NCBI GenBank assembly: GCA_023439545.1
Contig: JAEXNT010000042.1
Coordinates: 1-64,000, forward strand
DNA length: 64,000 nucleotides
Direction: 5' to 3'
DNA from: Bacillota bacterium
GTDB lineage: Bacteria; Bacillota; Clostridia; Acetivibrionales; DTU013
The first letter of the stretch is position 1, and each line of letters opens with the position of its first letter. The notes under the pieces were generated by a model, which was not told the DNA's origin, ran no database searches, and saw nothing but the letters and a program-made list of their open reading frames with translations. Shown here piece by piece: positions 16,245-24,614 of the stretch. The position numbers and the translations under genes were made by a program.

Positions 16245-19200
16245 TCACTCGTACTTCTGCTCGGCCATGCGCTTATAGGTATCATACCTGTCGCGCGCAT
16301 TCTTTTCGGCGTCGTCGAACATCCTTTCAGCTATCTCGGGAAATACGTTCATCAGCTGCGTATAGCGCACTTCACCCTTGAGGAAATCCTTATACGGCCT
16401 CTCCGGCTCCTTGGACTCGAGCTGGAAAGGATTCTTTCCGGCGGCGCGCAGGTCGGGATTATACCGGTAAAGGTGCCAGTAACCCGAATCGACTGCCTTG
16501 CGCTCTTCGGAAATGCTGGTACCCATGCCTGACTTGATACCGTGCGATATACATGGGGCGTAAGCTATGACGAGCGACGGACCCTTGTAAGCTTCGGCTT
16601 CCGCGATGGCTTTAATGGCCTGGTTCATGTTGGCTCCCATCGCGATCTGAGCCACGTATACATAGCCGTAACTCATCGCCATCATACCGAGATCCTTCTT
16701 GCGCGTCTTTTTACCGGCGGCCGCAAATTTCGCCACCGCAGCGGTAGGCGTGGCTTTTGAGGACTGGCCTCCCGTATTGGAGTATATCTCCGTATCCATG
16801 ACAAACAGATTGACGTCGTCGCCCATCGCCAGTATATGATCGACTCCGCCATAGCCTATATCATATGCCCAGCCGTCGCCGCCCAGTATCCAGAATGACT
16901 TTTTGGACAGATAATCCTTCTTTTCGAGTATCTCCGCCAACAGCTTGTTACCCGCAGTGTTATTTGTCAGTACGCGGATTACTTCATCGGAAGCTGCTTT
17001 GGAGGCTTCGCCGTCATCCCAGGTTTCAAGCCAGCGCCTGAAAGAGTTTTCAATCTCGGGTGCAAGCCCCTGCGACAGGCACTGCTGCATCAAGTCGGCG
17101 AGCCTTTCCCTTATCTGGCGTACTCCGAGATACATCCCGTAGCCGAATTCCGCGTTGTCCTCAAACAACGAGTTCGCCCAGGCCGGACCCTTGCCTTCAT
17201 GGTTGGTCGTATACGCTATCGAAGGCGAGCTTGCACTCCAAATGGATGAACAGCCTGTGGCGTTGGCGATCATCATACGCTCACCGAAAAGCTGGGTGAT
17301 GAGCTTGACATAGGGCGTCTCACCGCAGCCCGGACAGGCTCCGTTGAACTCGAGAAGCGGCTGTGCGAACTGGCTGCCTTTTAGTGTTTTCTTGTCCATC
17401 AGGTTGTCCTTGTAGGTCAGCGTCGTAGAGAACAGCCAGTGCAAATTCTGAGTATCTGCCTGCTCCTCTGCGGGCTTCATGACGAGCGCCTTTACCGCCG
17501 TCGGGCAGACGTCGGCGCAGTTGCCGCAGCCTGTGCAGTCCAGCGGGTCGACCTGGATGCGGAAACGGAATCTCTCAAAGCCTTTTCCTGCAGCCTTAAG
17601 CGTAACGTAATCCGTCGGGGCTCTGCCCGCTTCGGCGTCATCCAGCAGGAACGGCCTTATGGTAGCATGAGGACATACATAGGAGCATCTGCCGCATTGA
17701 ATGCAGTTCTCGGGCTGCCATTCGGGAAGCATCACGGCGATTCCGCGCTTTTCATATGCCGTAGTGCCGAGCGGGTGAGTGCCGTCCTCTATGCCTTTGA
17801 AGGAGCTGACGGGCAGCTCATCGCCTTCGTGACGCGCCATAGGCCTTTGTATCCTATGGACGAAATCGGGTACGGTCTCGGGCTCTCTGGCTGCATCTGA
17901 AGCGGACGCCCAGGCGGCCGGCACTTCGACCTTGTGAAGAGCTTCTATGGAATGGTCTACAGCCTTGTTATTCATCTCGACTATATTGCTGCCTTTTTTG
18001 CCGTAAGCTTTTTCTATGGACGCTTTCAAGTATTTTATGGCATCGTCGACGGGTATTATATTTGCAAGCTTGAAAAACACAGTCTGCATTATCATGTTTA
18101 TCCTGTTTCCGAGTCCGATCTCCCCGGCGATTTTAATCGCGTCTATGGTATAGAAATCGATCGCGTTCTTCGCTATATATCTTTTCAGAGACGAGGGCAG
18201 GTTTAGCTCGAGGTCCTCCATGTCCCAGGGACAGTTCAGTACGAACACACCCTTGTTTTTCAGCCCTTTCAGTATATCGTAGTTAAAAATGAAAGACTTG
18301 TTGTGACAGGCTATATAATCTGCGTTGTAAACAAGATACGGGCTGCTGATGGGTTTGGGGCCGAATCGCAGGTGTGAGACCGTAGTGCCGCCGGATTTTT
18401 TGCTGTCGTAGGAGAAATATGCCTGTACGTAAAGGTTTGTATTGTCGCCTATTATTTTAATGGCCGATTTGTTGGCGCCAACAGTGCCGTCCGAGCCGAG
18501 ACCCCAGAATTTGCAGCTGATGGTTCCCGGCGGTGTGGTTTCGATTATCTCGCCTTCGGACAGTGAAGTATTGGTAATATCGTCTACGATGCCTATTGTG
18601 AAATGATCCTTGGGGCTGTCTGCTTTCAAATTTTCAAATACAGAAATGATCTGCGAAGGTCTTGTATCTTTTGATCCCAGCCCGTACCTGCCGCCGACGA
18701 TCAGGGGTTTCTGCCCGCTGACGGAATAGAACGCCTTGCAGACGTCCAGGTATAGAGGTTCACCCGGTGCTCCCGGTTCTTTAGTCCGATCCAGCACGGC
18801 AATTTTTTTCGCAGTCTTCGGTATCGCATCCAGGAGATATTTTTCCGAGAACGGCCTGTACAGCCGGACTCGAATGGAGCCTGTCTTCATGCCCTTGGCG
18901 TTGAGGTAATCGACAGTTTCATTGATCGTATCGCAGACCGAACCCATGGCAATGATAACGAATTCGGCGTCGGATGCGCCGTAATAGTCGAAAAGTCTGT
19001 AGCTTCGCCCGGTTATCCGTTCCATGTCCTTCATGCAACCCTCGACGACCGATGGAATGGCGTCATAAAACGGATTTGACGATTCACGCCCCTGAAAATA
19101 GATATCAGGGTTTTGTGCAGTGCCTCTGGCTACGGGATGTTCCGGATTCAGCGCCCTATTCCTGAATTCCCTGACGGCATTCATGTCTATTATACCGGCA

Positions 19201-19766
19201 AGCTCGTCATATTCGACGGCGCTTATTTTCTGTATCTCGTGTGATGTCCTGAAACCATCGAAAAAGTGTATGAAAGGAACCCTTGACTTGATGGCCGACA
19301 GATGTGCGACGCATCCCAGATCCATTACCTCCTGTACGTTAGCTGAACAGAGAAGTGCGGCGCCCGTTTGCCTGCAGGCCATGACGTCCTGATGGTCACC
19401 GAATATGGACAGCGCATGAGCTGCGATTGCGCGTGCCGATACATGCAGTACGCCCGGCAGCAGTTCGCCCGCCATTTTATAGAGGTTGGGGATCATAAGC
19501 AGCAGTCCCTGCGAAGCGGTATATGTGGTAGTCAGTGCGCCAGCCTGCAGCGAACCATGCATTGCGCCTGCAGCACCGGCTTCGGACTGCATTTCGACGA
19601 CCTTGACAGGCTGCCCGAAAATATTGCTTTTACCGTGTGAGGACCACTCGTCAACGGACTCGGCCATTGTCGACGAAGGCGTTATGGGAAAGATAGCCGC
19701 GACTTCCGTGAATGCGTATGAGGCATATGCGGCAGCCTGGTTTCCGTCCATCGATAACATTTTCAT
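16245..19766 (-). CDS. nifJ: pyruvate:ferredoxin (flavodoxin) oxidoreductase
   Basis: A 1173-aa single-chain enzyme that oxidises pyruvate with CoA to acetyl-CoA and CO2 and reduces ferredoxin, the central step of clostridial fermentation. The usual domain order is present. The N-terminal pyrimidine-binding domain starts MKMLSMDGNQAAAYASYAF and has FPITPSSTMAE. The CoA-binding and transketolase-C-like domains follow, then a two-[4Fe-4S] ferredoxin domain (CIQCGRCSYVCPH and CTGCGNCADVCP). The C-terminal thiamin diphosphate domain has CPGCGETPYVK and GGDGWAYDIGYGG. The length matches the family. The start at 19766 follows AAAGGAG; 38 further in-frame codons upstream have no ribosome site. Monocistronic, with its own terminator. 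Confidence 0.97.
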   Translation of the reverse strand: MKMLSMDGNQAAAYASYAFTEVAAIFPITPSSTMAESVDEWSSHGKSNIFGQPVKVVEMQSEAGAAGAMHGSLQAGALTTTYTASQGLLLMIPNLYKMAGELLPGVLHVSARAIAAHALSIFGDHQDVMACRQTGAALLCSANVQEVMDLGCVAHLSAIKSRVPFIHFFDGFRTSHEIQKISAVEYDELAGIIDMNAVREFRNRALNPEHPVARGTAQNPDIYFQGRESSNPFYDAIPSVVEGCMKDMERITGRSYRLFDYYGASDAEFVIIAMGSVCDTINETVDYLNAKGMKTGSIRVRLYRPFSEKYLLDAIPKTAKKIAVLDRTKEPGAPGEPLYLDVCKAFYSVSGQKPLIVGGRYGLGSKDTRPSQIISVFENLKADSPKDHFTIGIVDDITNTSLSEGEIIETTPPGTISCKFWGLGSDGTVGANKSAIKIIGDNTNLYVQAYFSYDSKKSGGTTVSHLRFGPKPISSPYLVYNADYIACHNKSFIFNYDILKGLKNKGVFVLNCPWDMEDLELNLPSSLKRYIAKNAIDFYTIDAIKIAGEIGLGNRINMIMQTVFFKLANIIPVDDAIKYLKASIEKAYGKKGSNIVEMNNKAVDHSIEALHKVEVPAAWASASDAAREPETVPDFVHRIQRPMARHEGDELPVSSFKGIEDGTHPLGTTAYEKRGIAVMLPEWQPENCIQCGRCSYVCPHATIRPFLLDDAEAGRAPTDYVTLKAAGKGFERFRFRIQVDPLDCTGCGNCADVCPTAVKALVMKPAEEQADTQNLHWLFSTTLTYKDNLMDKKTLKGSQFAQPLLEFNGACPGCGETPYVKLITQLFGERMMIANATGCSSIWSASSPSIAYTTNHEGKGPAWANSLFEDNAEFGYGMYLGVRQIRERLADLMQQCLSQGLAPEIENSFRRWLETWDDGEASKAASDEVIRVLTNNTAGNKLLAEILEKKDYLSKKSFWILGGDGWAYDIGYGGVDHILAMGDDVNLFVMDTEIYSNTGGQSSKATPTAAVAKFAAAGKKTRKKDLGMMAMSYGYVYVAQIAMGANMNQAIKAIAEAEAYKGPSLVIAYAPCISHGIKSGMGTSISEERKAVDSGYWHLYRYNPDLRAAGKNPFQLESKEPERPYKDFLKGEVRYTQLMNVFPEIAERMFDDAEKNARDRYDTYKRMAEQKYE

Positions 19767-19860
19767 GTAATTACACTCCTTTATATAAGAATCGGACTTA
19801 TTATTTGCTATTTGGGTTGTTTCTAATACCAAGTTGAAAACCGCCCATAACGGCAAAATT

Positions 19861-19942
19861 CTGCCGCGGGGTCGGTTCATGGTTAGAACATGCTCTATTG
19901 TCTCTTCGCATACGTTTTACCAGTGAACCGACCCCGCGGCAG
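19861..19942. repeat. repeat family B, copy 1: 19-bp perfect hairpin around a conserved 30-nt core
   Basis: CTGCCGCGGGGTCGGTTCA (19861-19879) pairs perfectly with 19924-19942, and GGT/ACC extends the stem inward. The loop holds AACATGCTCTATTGTC followed by TCTTCGCATACGTT. The same 30-nt core, with four differences, occurs at 33135-33164 inside a different stem. The element sits between the divergent nifJ and GGDEF genes, so it is not a terminator for either. Within the 310-nt gap, the only other signal is the promoter at 20003-20031. Confidence 0.65.
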
Positions 19943-20002
19943 TATGCTCCGGTATTTGCAGCAATAAAACCCCCGGAGCAGTTGCCGCCCTGTCGGATAA
20001 AA

Positions 20003-20031
20003 TTGAAATAGCGGGAAAAAAGGGCTATAAT
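20003..20031 (+). promoter_or_regulatory. predicted SigA promoter of the GGDEF/kinase operon
   Basis: TTGAAA (20003-20008), a 17-nt spacer and TATAAT (20026-20031) lie 45 nt before the start of the receiver-GGDEF gene. Confidence 0.7.
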
Positions 20032-20076
20032 GTAAACAGAGCTGGGTACTACTTTGCGAAAAAGTGGGGTTGAATA

Positions 20077-22035
20077 ATGGATAACAAGCTTGGTAAGATC
20101 CTGATTGCAGACGATAACAGGGACATTCACGAGGATATAAAGTATATCCTCGATTCTTTCTCCGAAAATATGGATGATTATCGTGAAACCAGGCGCCTCA
20201 AGGAGGAACTATTCGGCGAAAGCAATAGCCCGGCAGGGAACGATAAGATCATAGATATAGGGTACAGGATCGATGACGCCTATCAGGGCGAGGAAGCCGT
20301 CAGAATGGTCATGGCTGCCATAGAAGCCGGCGATCCCTACTCTCTTGTATTTATGGACGTAAGAATGCCGCCCGGGATCGACGGTATAGAAACAGTGGAG
20401 CGGATATGGAAGATCGACCCGGATGTCGGGGTGGTCATATGCACGGCTTATTCGGATTACTCATGGGATCAGATCGTTCTCAAGCTTGGACAGAACGACA
20501 ACCTTCTTTTTATAAAAAAACCCTTCGACAGCGTCTCGCTCAAACAGATAGCTCTAGCGATGACAACAAAGTGGAGTCTGAAGAGGCAGATAAACGAGCA
20601 TATAGGAAACCTTGAAAAGCAGGTCGAGATCCGTACCGATGAATTGACCGGACTCGTGGGCAAACTCAAGGGAGAAATTGCGCTGCGCAAGGAAAAGGAA
20701 AAACAGCTTGCCTACAGCGCGCATTACGATTCGCTTACCGAACTGCTGAACAGGAGATCCTTCTATTCGTCCCTGTCCGATATCACAGCGGAGGGAGCCG
20801 GACGAAAGGATAAGTTTGCTCTTTTTTATCTCGATCTCGATGATTTCAAAAATGTTAATGACGTTTTCGGACATGATACAGGAGACAAACTTCTGATAGA
20901 GGTAGCCGGAAGGATCAGAAAAGAACTTGCGGGTCATGCAATGGAAATCCCCGACTATATCAGTGAAGACGGCCTTGTCAGGGCCATATTCAGGCTGGGA
21001 GGGGATGAGTTCACAGCTATCGTTGCTGAAAGCGGCAGGAAAGAACTTGAAAAGATCGCACAGAAGTTAATCGACGCTATAAAGGTACCGTTTATCATAT
21101 GCGGAAATGAAATAGACACTTCGTGCTGCATAGGAATAAGCATTTGCCAGCAGGACAGCCTGCCCTCGGAGACTTTGCTGAAGTTTGCCGATATTGCGCT
21201 CTATGAAGCTAAGAAGGTAAACGGCGTCTACCGGTTTTATGACCAGTCTGAAACGAATTCATACCTAAACGAGCTTAAGCTTGAAAAGGACCTGAGAAAG
21301 GCCGTTCAGAAAAAGCAGATAGATATATACTTCCAGCGGATGGTTGATACGGAGGAGAAAACCATCGGAGTACAGGCTCTGGCACGCTGGTTCCACCCGG
21401 AATCAGGCGAGCTCGGCCCGGACCGGTTTATCCACATCGCGGAAAAATCAGACTTGATCATTTCACTGGGAGCCCATATACTCCGTTTGGCTGCAGCCTA
21501 CATGAAAAAGATCCACAATGCGGGGCACAAGGATTTATTCGTACTTGTTAACTGCACGGCAAAGGAATTTTACTATCCCGGTTTCGTAAACATAGTAAAA
21601 AATGCATTGGAGGACAGCGGTCTTGAGCCTTCAAGGCTTAAACTGAATCTGGACGATAAATTTTCATTCCAGGCGACTCCTGTGGCATTGTCCATAATCA
21701 GCGAACTGAATGAAATCGGGGTGCAATTTGCGCTCAATGGGTTCGAGAGCGATTATCCTGCATTCGTATTCCTGCAGAAGGTGCCCAGGGATACTATAAT
21801 CAAGCTTGACAAGGCTTATGTGAAAAATATTGCGAACGACGAAAGGAACCGCAGGTTCCTCATGGCTTTGATGGATATCATCAGAACGCTGGACTTACGG
21901 ATCATAATCAGCGGAATAGAAACACTGGAGCAGAAGAAGCTGCTCGAAGGGCGGGACTGTATCCTGCAGGGTTACCATTATAATATCCCGGAACCGTATG
22001 ATAAGTTTATTGAAGACCTGAATGCCGGAGTATAA
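20077..22035 (+). CDS. receiver-GGDEF protein with degenerate EAL domain
   Basis: A 652-aa cytosolic signalling protein. Residues about 5-165 form a receiver with Asp in LVFMDVRMP (about residue 97) and an insertion of about 35 aa after its first helix. A short coiled coil (about 170-215) leads to a GGDEF domain with intact RLGGDEF (about 306-312), so cyclic di-GMP synthesis is plausible. The C-terminal 245 aa have an EAL fold, but the catalytic residues are lost: VQALARW instead of EALxRW, LNLDDKF for the ExxE segment, ALNGFESDY for DDFGTGY and ISGIETLEQ for AEGVET. It should not cleave cyclic di-GMP and may only bind it. It leads an operon with two LacI-type kinases; the next gene starts 2 nt after its stop. 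Confidence 0.9.
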   Translation: MDNKLGKILIADDNRDIHEDIKYILDSFSENMDDYRETRRLKEELFGESNSPAGNDKIIDIGYRIDDAYQGEEAVRMVMAAIEAGDPYSLVFMDVRMPPGIDGIETVERIWKIDPDVGVVICTAYSDYSWDQIVLKLGQNDNLLFIKKPFDSVSLKQIALAMTTKWSLKRQINEHIGNLEKQVEIRTDELTGLVGKLKGEIALRKEKEKQLAYSAHYDSLTELLNRRSFYSSLSDITAEGAGRKDKFALFYLDLDDFKNVNDVFGHDTGDKLLIEVAGRIRKELAGHAMEIPDYISEDGLVRAIFRLGGDEFTAIVAESGRKELEKIAQKLIDAIKVPFIICGNEIDTSCCIGISICQQDSLPSETLLKFADIALYEAKKVNGVYRFYDQSETNSYLNELKLEKDLRKAVQKKQIDIYFQRMVDTEEKTIGVQALARWFHPESGELGPDRFIHIAEKSDLIISLGAHILRLAAAYMKKIHNAGHKDLFVLVNCTAKEFYYPGFVNIVKNALEDSGLEPSRLKLNLDDKFSFQATPVALSIISELNEIGVQFALNGFESDYPAFVFLQKVPRDTIIKLDKAYVKNIANDERNRRFLMALMDIIRTLDLRIIISGIETLEQKKLLEGRDCILQGYHYNIPEPYDKFIEDLNAGV

Positions 22036-22036
22036 T

Positions 22037-24592
22037 ATGGAATATTATTTAAAATCGGGCCCGGTCAAAAAAGACAGGTATACGATAGGCTTCCTTGATG
22101 ATAATCAGGACAATGAATTCCACAACCAGATAATGGCCGGAGTTGCGGAAGCGGCAAAGGAATCCGGCGTCGACATTATCAGGTTCAGCTACTACTCCTC
22201 TCATATAGCATATAAATTTTCACACCAGATAGATATGGTGCTGGACCACATACAGCAATACGAGCTGGATGGCCTCATGTTCCTGGGCTGGACAAAAGCT
22301 GGAGCAATGTATAATCACGACGATTTTATGCGCCGCTTCAATTCGATACCGGTCCTCAGCCTTGGCACCAAATACCCCGATATTCCCAGCGTCATATTTA
22401 CCGGGGATGAATATATAGCAAGGATGACGACCCACCTGATCGAAGATCACCACCTTTCAAGGATCGCGTATATAGAGCACCACAGGCCGGACAACAGGAC
22501 GGACGCATGGATTGATGTCATGAAGGAGCATGGACTTTATGATCCACGCCTTTATGTAAGTGAAAAGGAACTGGCAGGGCTGGACTACGGCGAAAGAAAC
22601 AGGAGGGCCGTCGAGATACTGTTGGATGAGCGGAAGCTCGATATACAGGCCATAATGTCGCTTAACATAATACATACGGATTATTTGCTTAATGTTTTGA
22701 AAATAAGGGGAATAAGGGTGCCTGGCGACATCGCTGTAACCAGTTATGAGGATGGCCCCTCCGGACGCTACTCGGCTCCGGGTCATTCGACGATCTATTT
22801 CCCCTGGAGAGAATTTGGGTATTACGGCTGCAAAAATATGGTCAAACTTCTAGAGGAAGGCCATATGCCCATGTCAGTGTCGCTGAATTTTGCAGGCAGG
22901 CTAATATTCAGGGAGTCCTGCGGCTGCCTTCCCGGCCACATAGGGTCGGCTGTTATCGGAGAAATGAAGGCAGCCCCTCATGGCCTTTCGGATATGACCG
23001 GGGAAGAGATCGAAGCTGTAGCAGGTTCGCTGGATGAGCGGTACAAGAGTTTCGGGATACGCTCCGACAGACTCGTGGAGACTTTCATACAGGCATGTAC
23101 AAAGCATCGGAACCTGATTTTCATGCAAGAATTGGAAAGACAGCTGTCAGATGTGGAAAACGATTTTTATATTGAAGAACTCACATCGACATTGAAGAGG
23201 CATATCGCCCCATATCTTGCCAACGACCCTGAAATGCTGCTCAGGGCCGGAGAGCTATGTATCAAGTCGCAGATACTGCTGAATGACAAAGCCACAGGTA
23301 TTTACGGCAGAAAGGTCCTTGAAGCAAGGATGATCGACCAGAATCTTCAGTTGGTCAACCGGATGCTGCTTACTGATTTCAGCCTCCAAAATCTGGTTCG
23401 TTCGCTTGAAAAAGGCCTTCCCATGCTTAATATCAGGAATTGCCGCATATTCATTTCCAATTCTATTTTTACCGGGTCCGATGTGGAAGAGAACCTTTTT
23501 GACGACAGCGTGCTTGTCTTCAACTTCCGTGACGGGGAAAAGGAAGACGTAACAGGTGTTTCAGAACCTCTCAGAGAACAGCTGTCGTTGATCATGGCGC
23601 AGGAACATGAAGGTATAACAATGGCTTACCTTTTGCACGTCACCGACGAGATAATGGGCTTCGCGCTTTTCGGGATGGGTTATTTGGATGAGGCCGTGTA
23701 CCAGCAGTTATCAATCCATATTAGTACTGCCCTTTGGGGGATCGTATTGCTCAATAGGCTGAACATTGCATACAAGAAGCTTCTGGAGCAGGCTCACAGG
23801 GAGGGAATGGCAGATATAGCGGCTGACATTCTGCATAATATAGGCAATATTCTCAACAGTGTAAACGTTTCGGTGCATATGCTCGAAGAGAGCATAGGAT
23901 CGCCTGTCATAGATGATATCATCATGGCGGGCAGGCTGCTCGATAAAAACATGCAAAAACTGAATGAATTCATCTGCAACGATCCTAAAGGGAAAAAACT
24001 GATGAATTTTTACATTAAGCTGGGAGCTTCCGCTGAAAGGATGGAAAAGCAGCTGAGATACAACCTTGACAGGATAAAGGGGAAGATCGGCGCCATAGAC
24101 GAAGCGATATCCGCGCAGCAGAGCTATGCCGGGGCCGACACCGACCTTGAGGAGCATCCCCTCGTACCTATACTGGAAGACGCCCTCAAACTGAACCAGG
24201 ATACATTTGAAAAGTCAGGGATCAGCGTAACGAGAGATTACCGGAATGGTTTCAAAGCTCAAATACACCGTGCCAAGCTTTTCTATGTCATATTCAACAT
24301 TATTCTAAATGCAAGGGATGCAATGTGCGAAATAGCCCCGGCTGAAAAGATACTCTCTATATCGCTTTATGAGAACAGGACCGGCAAATATCTGAAGATA
24401 AAGGATAATGGGGCTGGGATACCGTCCGGTATCAAGGACAGGATATTCGATTATGGGTTTACAACAAAACATGGAAATTTCGGTTACGGCTTATACAGCT
24501 GTTCCTGCTATATGGCTGATATGGGAGGTTCGATCAGGGTGGAAAGCGATGGCGAGGGGAAAGGAGCGTCCTTTATTCTCAGGTTTATGTGA
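22037..24592 (+). CDS. hybrid LacI-type sensor domain / histidine kinase (first of tandem pair)
   Basis: An 851-aa protein without signal peptide or membrane helix. Residues about 10-290 have the periplasmic-binding-protein fold of LacI/GalR regulators (TIGFLDDNQDNEFHNQI, RGIRVPGDIAVTSYED, a typical LacI-type segment) but no DNA-binding headpiece. A conserved RESCGCLP motif closes this part. A linker of about 300 aa follows, and the kinase core has AHREGMADIAADILHNIGN with the phospho-acceptor His near residue 600. The ATPase has NIILNARDAM, DNGAGIPSG and GFTTKHGNFGYGL. A cytosolic sugar sensor coupled to phosphorylation is inferred; the receiver-GGDEF protein just upstream is the obvious partner. 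Start at 22037 uses GGAG 6 nt upstream. Confidence 0.85.
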   Translation: MEYYLKSGPVKKDRYTIGFLDDNQDNEFHNQIMAGVAEAAKESGVDIIRFSYYSSHIAYKFSHQIDMVLDHIQQYELDGLMFLGWTKAGAMYNHDDFMRRFNSIPVLSLGTKYPDIPSVIFTGDEYIARMTTHLIEDHHLSRIAYIEHHRPDNRTDAWIDVMKEHGLYDPRLYVSEKELAGLDYGERNRRAVEILLDERKLDIQAIMSLNIIHTDYLLNVLKIRGIRVPGDIAVTSYEDGPSGRYSAPGHSTIYFPWREFGYYGCKNMVKLLEEGHMPMSVSLNFAGRLIFRESCGCLPGHIGSAVIGEMKAAPHGLSDMTGEEIEAVAGSLDERYKSFGIRSDRLVETFIQACTKHRNLIFMQELERQLSDVENDFYIEELTSTLKRHIAPYLANDPEMLLRAGELCIKSQILLNDKATGIYGRKVLEARMIDQNLQLVNRMLLTDFSLQNLVRSLEKGLPMLNIRNCRIFISNSIFTGSDVEENLFDDSVLVFNFRDGEKEDVTGVSEPLREQLSLIMAQEHEGITMAYLLHVTDEIMGFALFGMGYLDEAVYQQLSIHISTALWGIVLLNRLNIAYKKLLEQAHREGMADIAADILHNIGNILNSVNVSVHMLEESIGSPVIDDIIMAGRLLDKNMQKLNEFICNDPKGKKLMNFYIKLGASAERMEKQLRYNLDRIKGKIGAIDEAISAQQSYAGADTDLEEHPLVPILEDALKLNQDTFEKSGISVTRDYRNGFKAQIHRAKLFYVIFNIILNARDAMCEIAPAEKILSISLYENRTGKYLKIKDNGAGIPSGIKDRIFDYGFTTKHGNFGYGLYSCSCYMADMGGSIRVESDGEGKGASFILRFM

Positions 24593-24614
24593 ATAAGGGA
24601 CAGCCGGGGCTCAA

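Noticed and set aside
19861..19942. Interpretation as a bidirectional terminator
   Set aside because: The flanking genes are divergent, so no transcript should end here, and no T-run follows on either strand.
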